Assembly (NCBI GenBank): GCA_029237515.1
Contig: JARBAV010000270.1
Span: 1 to 5,810 of the forward strand
DNA length: 5,810 nucleotides
Origin: Nitrososphaerales archaeon
GTDB taxonomy: Archaea > Thermoproteota > Nitrososphaeria > Nitrososphaerales > Nitrososphaeraceae
Direction: 5' to 3'
Position numbers and translations under genes: made by a program. The notes below the pieces were generated by a model. That model searched no databases. It was not told the origin of the DNA and saw only the letters and a list, made by a program, of their open reading frames with translations. Positions 1 to 4,092 of the stretch are shown piece after piece (position 1 is the first letter of the stretch; each line of letters begins with the position of its first letter).

Positions 1-1
1 A

Positions 2-46
2 GGTCGTGGTAGATTAGTCGTGAAGTATGATAAGAAATTCTTCTAG
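2..46 (+). CDS. possible C-terminal end of an upstream gene (partial)
   Basis: Frame 2 is open from the left edge and reads GRGRLVVKYDKKFF before a TAG at 44-46. The other two plus frames stop sooner. A Gly-Arg-rich turn followed by a hydrophobic strand resembles the last strand of zinc alcohol dehydrogenase or quinone oxidoreductase proteins, which often end in G-x-hydrophobic-V-hydrophobic. Fourteen codons are too few to assign a family, and an open run of this length can arise by chance. If real, the gene is co-oriented with the dehydrogenase at 125 and ends 78 bp before it. Confidence 0.3.
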   Translation, partial: GRGRLVVKYDKKFF

Positions 47-74
47 CTATTCTGATGTCCGAAGGGAAGGACCA

Positions 75-86
75 ATATTTATTTAG
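75..86 (+). promoter_or_regulatory. putative archaeal TATA box of the SDR gene
   Basis: The AT-rich element ATATTTATTTAG is centred about 45 bp before the ATG at 125, next to the purine-rich GGAAGGACC. With the usual spacing of about 26 bp, transcription would start near 106 and leave a leader of about 19 nt. No Shine-Dalgarno-like sequence precedes the ATG, as is common in this group. Prediction by eye only. Confidence 0.35.
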
Positions 87-124
87 ATGTATCCTAGCAT
101 TTAGAACTACAAAGTGCTAACAAG

Positions 125-868
125 ATGTTAAAAAAGAAAGTAGCTCTGGTTACTGGGGCAAGTAGTGGGATAGGCTATGCTACGGCAGTCGCATTATCAA
201 AGGCCGGCGCAAATGTCGCAGTCGGTGCGAGGCGGGTCGAAAGATTGAAGGATCTAGAGAATGAAATTAGCAAAACTCGAGGGGCTGAAATTCTTGTTCA
301 TGCCCTTGACGTTACCAACAGAGCAAATTGCTACTCCTTCGTTGACGATGCCGTGAAGAAATGGGGAACCGTTGATATATTAGTAAATAATGCTGGCTTG
401 ATGCCATTAAGTTTTTTCAAAAATAACAAGTTTGATGAATGGGAACGAATGATAGATGTAAATCTTAAGGGTGTTCTATATTGTACAGCCGCAGTAATAC
501 CACATATGCTTAAGAAGGATTCTGGACACATTGTAAACATGTCTTCTGTAGCTGGAAGAGTGGTCTTTGGAGGTGGGACCGTCTATTGTGCGACCAAACA
601 TGCAATAACTGCTTTCAGCGAAGGTCTCAGAGTTGAATTCAGCTCAAGGTCGAAGATTAGAGTAACTTGCGTTGAGCCTGGAGCGGTATCTACGGAACTG
701 CTCGAAACAATAACCGACGAGTCTATGACACGTTTTATCGAGGCGTCAAAAAAAATGGAATCCTTACAAGCACAAGATATAGCTGATGCAATACTGTATG
801 CAGTACAGGCTCCCTCACATGTTAATGTTAACGAGATTTTGATAAGACCTACTCAACAAGTCGTTTGA
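125..868 (+). CDS. classical short-chain dehydrogenase/reductase (SDR), NAD(P)-dependent oxidoreductase
   Basis: A 247-residue cytosolic oxidoreductase of the classical SDR family, complete and of normal length (about 250). The Rossmann cofactor motif TGASSGIG is at residues 10-17, and Arg36-Arg37 at the end of the second strand suggest NADP(H) preference. Asp62-Val63 would contact the adenine ring, and NNAG is at 88-91. The catalytic tetrad is complete: Asn113, Ser141, Tyr154 and Lys158 (YCATK). The PG motif at 185-186 is followed by Thr190. The C-terminus (VNVNEILIRPT) matches the SDR subgroup often annotated as 3-hydroxy acid or serine dehydrogenase-like (YdfG type), but the substrate cannot be read from sequence. 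The ATG at 125 sits 9 codons before the glycine motif, which is standard. No operon partner is visible: the next gene is on the opposite strand. Family call is secure; the physiological substrate is unknown. Confidence 0.95.
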   Translation: MLKKKVALVTGASSGIGYATAVALSKAGANVAVGARRVERLKDLENEISKTRGAEILVHALDVTNRANCYSFVDDAVKKWGTVDILVNNAGLMPLSFFKNNKFDEWERMIDVNLKGVLYCTAAVIPHMLKKDSGHIVNMSSVAGRVVFGGGTVYCATKHAITAFSEGLRVEFSSRSKIRVTCVEPGAVSTELLETITDESMTRFIEASKKMESLQAQDIADAILYAVQAPSHVNVNEILIRPTQQVV

Positions 869-1009
869 TATTGGACAAGCGTTAATTTAATTTCGCAGAT
901 GCCAACTTAGGCAAATCAAATTGTCTTAATTTATTGATGCACCAGCGGAATAGAAATAAACCTTAGGATTAAATAGATTGGTTAAACTTAGAAGTTGTAT
1001 GGGCTGAGT

Positions 1010-1177
1010 TTAGGTCCTTGGAGTCATTGCTGTTGGTTCAACCGTCGCATATGTCTCATCCCTCTTGAGATATGAAAACAGAATTTTCTTTCTCGCTAAA
1101 TCCCATCCTATCTTCATCGCCACTAATGTGGGTACGAAACCTAATGCAACATATCCAACTATTTCAAATGGATTCAT
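1010..1177 (-). CDS. small single-pass membrane protein, 55 residues, function unknown
   Basis: The minus strand encodes a 55-residue protein starting MNPFEIVGYVALGFVPTL and ending in TPRT with a TAA. Residues about 4-25 form one hydrophobic segment (IVGYVALGFVPTLVAM) long enough to cross the membrane once. A basic stretch follows (ARKK, then LKRD), then a polar Thr/Pro-rich tail (TVEPTAMTPRT). By the positive-inside rule the C-terminal part should be cytoplasmic. The composition is protein-like and the ATG precedes the hydrophobic segment directly, which supports a real gene. It is convergent with the SDR gene, and its start lies 171 bp from the divergent zinc-finger gene. An AT-rich element at about 1231-1241 could serve as promoter. 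I recognise no family; it could be an accessory subunit of a membrane complex, but nothing nearby points to one. Confidence 0.6.
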   Translation of the reverse strand: MNPFEIVGYVALGFVPTLVAMKIGWDLARKKILFSYLKRDETYATVEPTAMTPRT

Positions 1178-1282
1178 TTACATTGATTATGATCTTGCCT
1201 TTGATTCATTAACTCTACTCATAAGGTTGTATTATTTCTAAACAGTGGTACTTACCTAGCATGCTTCTTCTTTGAACCAAGT

Positions 1283-1302
1283 TTCTATTATACTTGATAG
1301 AA
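1283..1302. repeat. AT-rich inverted repeat in the divergent spacer
   Basis: TTCTAT and ATAGAA form a 6-bp inverted repeat separated by 8 bases (TATACTTG). It lies about 47 bp before the zinc-finger start, between the two divergent miniprotein genes. The TATA-like centre could be part of a promoter or an operator half-site pair. A 6-bp AT-rich repeat is also expected by chance. Confidence 0.25.
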
Positions 1303-1348
1303 GATAAACCATAGGCTTAAGTGGGTATATTGATAGTATACGATCGAT

Positions 1349-1477
1349 ATGGGAAAAGAAGAATTTTCATGCCCGTACTGCCAATCTAAGTTTGAAAACA
1401 AGCAGGATTTGTCCAAGCACATTGATAGAATTCATACCGGTTCAGGATTGTTAGAAGGAGATGTAGGCAAATGGTAA
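1349..1477 (+). CDS. small C2H2 zinc-finger protein, 42 residues
   Basis: A 42-residue protein that is essentially one classical zinc finger: C8-x2-C11-x12-H24-x4-H29, with the hydrophobic core residues Phe15 and Leu21 at the canonical positions (C-x3-F-x5-L-x2-H). The finger is followed by TGSGLLEGD and ends in GKW. Short single-finger proteins with a C-terminal GSGLLEGD tail recur in ammonia-oxidising archaea as far as I recall; their roles are uncharacterised, with DNA, RNA or protein binding all possible. The single ATG before the finger and the TAA at 1475-1477 fix the limits. It has no co-directional close neighbour and diverges from the 55-residue membrane protein, so the two may share a regulatory spacer. 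The finger assignment is strong; the cellular role is unknown. Confidence 0.87.
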   Translation: MGKEEFSCPYCQSKFENKQDLSKHIDRIHTGSGLLEGDVGKW

Positions 1478-1549
1478 GGAGCTTACGTATTTTCAAGAAC
1501 CTGTATTTAGCTATTTGATCTAAATGCTGCATAAATCAAATTAAAAATG

Positions 1550-1572
1550 AGCTTCTACTTGGTCTAGAAGTT
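1550..1572. repeat. short hairpin in the gene-poor stretch
   Basis: CTTCTA (1552-1557) pairs with TAGAAG (1565-1570) across a 7-base loop, and the stem extends by one G-U and one A-U pair to 8 bp. It lies about 75 bp past the zinc-finger stop. A neighbouring AT-rich repeat, ATTTAG/CTAAAT at 1505-1525, sits between them. Neither is followed by a T tract, so a terminator role is not obvious. Confidence 0.3.
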
Positions 1573-1829
1573 ACGAAATTAATATTGGTGAGCTTAGCCC
1601 GCCATCAATGATATATCCTATTTCTCTCATTTGGCAGGAGATGTTCATGTACTCTGGTTCAATACACTGAAGATTGTGTAGATTAAGGAAGTAGAAAAAA
1701 GATAATTAATCCGTGGAATCCAATTGAAAGTAACATCCAAGGCTAGAAATGGATTAATATCATAATTTGGGAATCGGGAGTCACAAATCCTCATTAGGAG
1801 GGATAACGAAGCCTAATTTACCGACTGAA

Positions 1830-1881
1830 ATAACTCCAAACCCCGGCAGAGTTATGATGGTCACGTTTCAATGGCGTGACC
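1830..1881. repeat. two tandem perfect 7-bp inverted repeats (possible structured RNA or operator pair)
   Basis: ATAACTC (1830-1836) and GAGTTAT (1849-1855) are perfectly complementary across 12 bases. Only 3 bases later, GGTCACG (1859-1865) and CGTGACC (1875-1881) are perfectly complementary across 9 bases. The second stem extends outward by T-G and A-T and inward by two T-G pairs if read as RNA. Two perfect 7-bp stems side by side in noncoding DNA are more structured than the surroundings. They could be a pair of RNA hairpins, or two dyad sites for DNA-binding proteins. No family is recognised. Confidence 0.45.
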
Positions 1882-1972
1882 GTAGCTTTGTCGAAATATC
1901 GAAGATGCCTTACAAATTGCTCTACATAGTAACTAATTGAGCGCTGAAATTGAAATGGGAAGATCGTGCTCC

Positions 1973-1988
1973 CCGATAACAGCATCGG
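1973..1988. repeat. GC-rich hairpin CCGAT/ATCGG
   Basis: CCGAT (1973-1977) and ATCGG (1984-1988) form a 5-bp stem with a 6-base loop, about 90 bp beyond the tandem repeats and 120 bp before the Cys-rich gene. It may belong to the same structured region. On its own it is within chance expectation. Confidence 0.25.
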
Positions 1989-2054
1989 AATGTCATAATC
2001 CTTCAAATGTCAGTAAGTCTCTCTAACCTACACCCCTCCCTCTGCTTTAGGTGC

Positions 2055-2068
2055 CGAAATTATAATTA
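2055..2068 (+). promoter_or_regulatory. BRE/TATA promoter of the Cys-rich gene
   Basis: CGAAA (2055-2059), a BRE-like element, is followed directly by TATAATTA (2061-2068). The predicted transcription start is near 2091, about 15 nt before the ATG at 2106. This geometry argues against the in-frame TTG at 2076, which would lie upstream of the transcript. Confidence 0.5.
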
Positions 2069-2105
2069 TTAGAATTTGTACCTGTACCTTTGGAAGAAAT
2101 TACAG

Positions 2106-2357
2106 ATGCATGAATATCTCACTGAATATGGCAATTCATTAACTTACAAGAACTGCGTTTATTGCCTCTCTCGGAAATCAACGATATGTATAAGATGCAA
2201 TTTTTGTTATTCTTGTCATTACGTGATTGAACGCATAGAAAGCTCTTCAGGGCAAATACCGATTCGAACTGTTGATGCCAAGAATGGTACGAACGTAAAA
2301 AAACTTAGTAAAAGTAGATTCGAAGCTAATTTTGTTGTTTATAGTATAAAAAAATAA
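2106..2357 (+). CDS. small six-cysteine putative metal-binding protein, 83 residues
   Basis: An 83-residue protein whose centre holds C17-x2-C20-x7-C28-x2-C31-x2-C34-x2-C37-H38. Six cysteines and an adjacent histidine in 22 residues strongly suggest a zinc-ribbon/knuckle-like fold or another metal site. The evenly spaced C-x2-C-x2-C-x2-C run is unusual and would also suit an iron-sulfur site. The N-terminus (HEYLTEYGN) is acidic and aromatic; the C-terminal half (about 50-83) is basic and polar with KK pairs and no transmembrane segment. The ATG at 2106 is preferred over the upstream in-frame TTG at 2076 because of the promoter position. The gene stands alone, with a hairpin starting at the base after its stop codon. 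I do not recognise a named family; the coding call rests on the ordered cysteine pattern and promoter fit. Confidence 0.68.
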   Translation: MHEYLTEYGNSLTYKNCVYCLSRKSTICIRCNFCYSCHYVIERIESSSGQIPIRTVDAKNGTNVKKLSKSRFEANFVVYSIKK

Positions 2358-2372
2358 AACCAAACCTTGGTT
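2358..2372 (+). terminator. hairpin directly after the Cys-rich gene stop codon
   Basis: AACCAA (2358-2363) and TTGGTT (2367-2372) form a perfect 6-bp stem with a 3-base loop, beginning at the first base after the TAA. No T tract follows at once, so it is not a classic intrinsic terminator; it may stabilise or process the 3' end. Confidence 0.4.
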
Positions 2373-2458
2373 GCATTGCTTTGGGTATTCCAATTCCAGC
2401 ACTCCTAATACGAACTATATATACTGATACTAATAATTTCATCTCTATACGCATTGAG

Positions 2459-2466
2459 TTTTTTTT
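2459..2466 (+). terminator. T8 tract, likely archaeal terminator
   Basis: A run of eight T residues about 100 bp past the Cys-rich gene. Archaeal RNA polymerase commonly terminates at such tracts without a hairpin. It is followed at 2471-2499 by a 7-bp inverted repeat, GTATGAA/TTCATAC, with a 15-base spacer. The tract would act on plus-strand transcripts only. Confidence 0.45.
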
Positions 2467-2605
2467 GTATGTATGAAATCCCATCAGAAATATTCATACC
2501 CTTGGAGATGTTCTAAGCTGATCTTGCAGATAGCCATTATTAACCTATATTTGTAATCATTTCACACAATTATGTCCTTAGGTGACTGATCTAATTTGGC
2601 GGTTG

Positions 2606-3043
2606 CTACTGACTTTGAGTTAAATTTTTTGTTATTCTCTCTAATGCTTCCTCAGTCCCTTTATGGATATGCTTGCTAACCATTCCAGAAAATAATTTAT
2701 AGAAACCAGAGAGTTCAATTTCCCAATTGACTGTTATTGAGGTAGCATTGCTATCTATTGATGTGAGTGTTAAGGTCTTTGTTCCTTTAATAGGACCACT
2801 GAGTATCTCTGTATTAATCCTCTTTTTAGGATCCAGGTGTACAATCTCCCTACACACGGAATTCTTAAATGCGATGACAACGTCTCTTTCGACAGTATTT
2901 CCTTTCCTACTAATATTTCTAATTGACTTGGTCCCGTGCCAGAATTCAGGTTCTCTATCTATATCTCCCACAATATCCCACACTTTATCAAGAGGCACGG
3001 TCAATTCTTTGCTCAAGGTTAAGGATGTCATTATTAGTAACAT
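2606..3043 (-). CDS. SRPBCC-superfamily protein (polyketide cyclase/START-like ligand-binding)
   Basis: A soluble protein of 145 residues, normal for single-domain SRPBCC (Bet v 1/START-like) proteins. The family architecture is visible: a first strand (LTLSKELTVP), then helix VPLDKVWDIVGDIDREPEFW where the domain's pocket begins, a series of strands rich in alternating hydrophobics (VERDVVIAF, RINTEIL, TKTLTLTSI, SITVNWEIELSGFY), and a long C-terminal helix (about 118-142, KHIHKGTEEALERITKNL) that would close the hydrophobic cavity. Such proteins bind or transport hydrophobic ligands or act as cyclases; no ligand can be inferred here. The start is ambiguous: ATG at 3043 gives MLLIM, while a second ATG at 3031 gives MTSLTLSKEL (141 residues), which looks more typical and leaves a short leader after the AT-rich promoter. 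It is co-oriented with the PPOX gene upstream but 288 bp away, so probably not one operon. Confidence 0.87.
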   Translation of the reverse strand: MLLIMTSLTLSKELTVPLDKVWDIVGDIDREPEFWHGTKSIRNISRKGNTVERDVVIAFKNSVCREIVHLDPKKRINTEILSGPIKGTKTLTLTSIDSNATSITVNWEIELSGFYKLFSGMVSKHIHKGTEEALERITKNLTQSQ

Positions 3044-3060
3044 CGTTCAAGCATCATCCT

Positions 3061-3076
3061 TAAATATTTTTAAATA
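3061..3076 (-). promoter_or_regulatory. AT-rich TATA element of the SRPBCC gene
   Basis: On the minus strand TATTTAAAAATATTTA lies 18-33 bp before the ATG at 3043. Depending on which part binds TBP, transcription would begin at about 3038-3044, giving a leaderless message from 3043 or a short leader before 3031. A small inverted repeat, ACCGC/GCGGT (3076-3093, 8-base spacer), lies just upstream, where a regulator could act. Confidence 0.45.
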
Positions 3077-3331
3077 CCGCACAAATAAGCGGTTGATGTT
3101 TGTCCTGACAATTCATAAAAGCTTCTCTCAATTGGAATGCTTATATTCCATTGTGTTCTCATGGTTCTATCCATCTGAATTCAGTCTAACGCAACTGCAA
3201 GGATCAGTCTCCTCAACTAAACTTTCTATTTTCATGATTTCAAAATTATGACCTCAACTATACGAAGACAAATTAGCGTGTCACGAAATATGGTATTGAA
3301 TGTGCTTAGTCTGATTTCGCATGCTTCATAC

Positions 3332-3754
3332 CTAAAAACCCCAGCTTACTTTATTCAAAGCGTTTATCCTTACAAAAGGGGCTTCTCCCTCTTTCCATGG
3401 GTTATTTCTTACCCATTCAAACTTTCTGTTAAATATTCGATACAACCTCTTAAATTCAGCACCTTTTTCAATGATAACAGCTTTGCCTTGAAACACTATA
3501 GCTTTGTTCTCTCCGGAGGGATCGTAGACATCAACAACTACCGAGATATTCTTGTTTACTTCCAAATTCTTATATTTTCTCGTCCCATAATCTGTGACGA
3601 AAATAACATTCCCTTTATCATAGATGTAAGCAACTGGTACGATATGTGGTATGTCATTATGCGAAGTTGCTAACCTACACGTTTCATTTTCCAACAGAAA
3701 TATGCGCTCTTTTTGAGTTACACTCACTGTGTTGCGGTTACTTTTGTTTTTCAT
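3332..3754 (-). CDS. PPOX-class split-barrel protein (FMN- or F420-dependent oxidoreductase family)
   Basis: A 140-residue soluble protein with the pyridoxamine-5'-phosphate-oxidase-like split beta-barrel. Visible family signatures are RLATS at 27-31, D-x-PHIVPVAYIYDKG at 34-48, the strand VIFVTD at 50-55, the phosphate-binding GTRKYKNL at 57-64, and SVVVD at 71-75. The C-terminus has WKEG and ends in KVSWGF, as in small archaeal and actinobacterial members. Family proteins bind FMN, F420 or sometimes heme and reduce or oxidise small molecules. Ammonia-oxidising archaea make F420, so an F420-dependent reductase is plausible but not shown. The ATG at 3754 is the only ATG before the conserved part, with a predicted leader near 10 nt. 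A perfect palindrome just upstream suggests repressor control. A T5 tract overlaps the stop region (GGTTTTTAGG) and may terminate transcription. Confidence 0.9.
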   Translation of the reverse strand: MKNKSNRNTVSVTQKERIFLLENETCRLATSHNDIPHIVPVAYIYDKGNVIFVTDYGTRKYKNLEVNKNISVVVDVYDPSGENKAIVFQGKAVIIEKGAEFKRLYRIFNRKFEWVRNNPWKEGEAPFVRINALNKVSWGF

Positions 3755-3761
3755 CCCAATT

Positions 3762-3777
3762 TACTAAATATTTAGTA
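3762..3777. promoter_or_regulatory. 16-bp perfect palindrome, candidate operator of the PPOX gene
   Basis: TACTAAATATTTAGTA equals its own reverse complement. It lies 8-23 bp before the PPOX ATG, overlapping the predicted transcription start (about 3764) and downstream of the likely TATA box. This is where archaeal repressors typically bind as dimers to block polymerase. The AT-rich centre could alternatively be read as a TATA element, but then transcription would begin inside the gene. Confidence 0.5.
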
Positions 3778-3786
3778 CTCTATCTC

Positions 3787-3794
3787 TCTATAAA
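3787..3794 (-). promoter_or_regulatory. putative TATA box of the PPOX gene
   Basis: TTTATAGA on the minus strand, centred 36 bp before the ATG at 3754, predicts a transcription start near 3764 and a leader of about 10 nt. This is consistent with the short leaders inferred elsewhere in the window. Confidence 0.4.
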
Positions 3795-4041
3795 CCTACG
3801 ACTATGATTTCTATTGTCCTATCCTATATCGCTAATTAGGTTTCATTGAACCTAGATTTGCAAGCAGATGCCGAGTAGGCTGAAATGGCCTAGAAGGTGG
3901 CCCATAATATGAATAAGAATATTGTAGGATATTCCACGTTATTGTATCAAATCTGACTAAAAACATATTGATTAGATTTAATACACAATATCATAACTCT
4001 CCGGGGAAATTCCACACTGTATTACCCTTTTAGAATACGCA

Positions 4042-4056
4042 GGGGAAAATACTTAA
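4042..4056 (+). promoter_or_regulatory. BRE/TATA-like promoter of the CDC48 gene
   Basis: The purine run GGGGAAAA is followed by ATACTTAA, with the box centred near 4051. The predicted transcription start is about 4078, giving a leader of about 15 nt to the proposed AUU at 4093, or about 5 nt to the out-of-frame GTG at 4083. This makes the canonical GTG at 4252 unlikely as the primary start. Confidence 0.4.
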
Positions 4057-4092
4057 GTGTAATATCTTTTAGAAGTAAATCGGTGAAAGCAC

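Larger units (their letters stand above)
1478..2105. other. gene-poor stretch with several short hairpins
   Basis: About 630 bp without a convincing protein gene. Plus-strand frames are broken by frequent stops. The only minus-strand open frame of note (1818-2006) begins with TTG, has no promoter I can place and no family resemblance. What the stretch does hold is a series of inverted repeats at 1505-1525, 1550-1572, 1830-1855, 1859-1881 and 1973-1988, and at its right end the promoter of the Cys-rich gene. I find no rRNA- or tRNA-like core, nor the conserved motifs I would look for in RNase P RNA. It may be a decayed gene, a spacer or an unannotated structured RNA. Confidence 0.6.
3755..4092. 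other. divergent intergenic region between the PPOX and CDC48 genes
   Basis: 338 bp without a supported gene. The left part carries the PPOX TATA box and palindrome, the right part the CDC48 promoter. In between are two small stems, TAGGTT/AACCTA (3837-3854, 6-base loop) and TAGGC/GCCTA (3876-3892, 7-base loop). On the minus strand this part contains a GGTTCAATG string that recalls a tRNA T-loop, but the stem geometry and the other arms are missing. Confidence 0.5.

Noticed and set aside
1818..2006. 62-codon minus-strand open frame beginning with TTG
   Set aside because: No recognisable family, a weak start, no promoter I can place at a suitable distance, and it spans the perfect inverted repeats that look noncoding. 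A chance frame is more likely.
2076..2105. TTG start adding ten residues to the Cys-rich protein
   Set aside because: It lies only 8 bp after the TATA box and so would be upstream of the predicted transcript; ATG 2106 fits.
3044..3331. Short minus-strand frames of 22 and 34 codons between the PPOX and SRPBCC genes
   Set aside because: No motif, no family resemblance, and the longer one runs into the SRPBCC promoter; nothing separates them from chance.
2727..3673. Long plus-strand open frames opposite the SRPBCC and PPOX genes
   Set aside because: They are antisense to genes with clear family signatures on the minus strand and are rich in Ser, Leu and Phe as expected of shadows.
3837..3900. 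tRNA-like GGTTCAATG on the minus strand near a stem
   Set aside because: The stem leaves a 6-base instead of a 7-base loop in the T-arm position, and no D-arm, anticodon arm or acceptor stem can be assembled around it.
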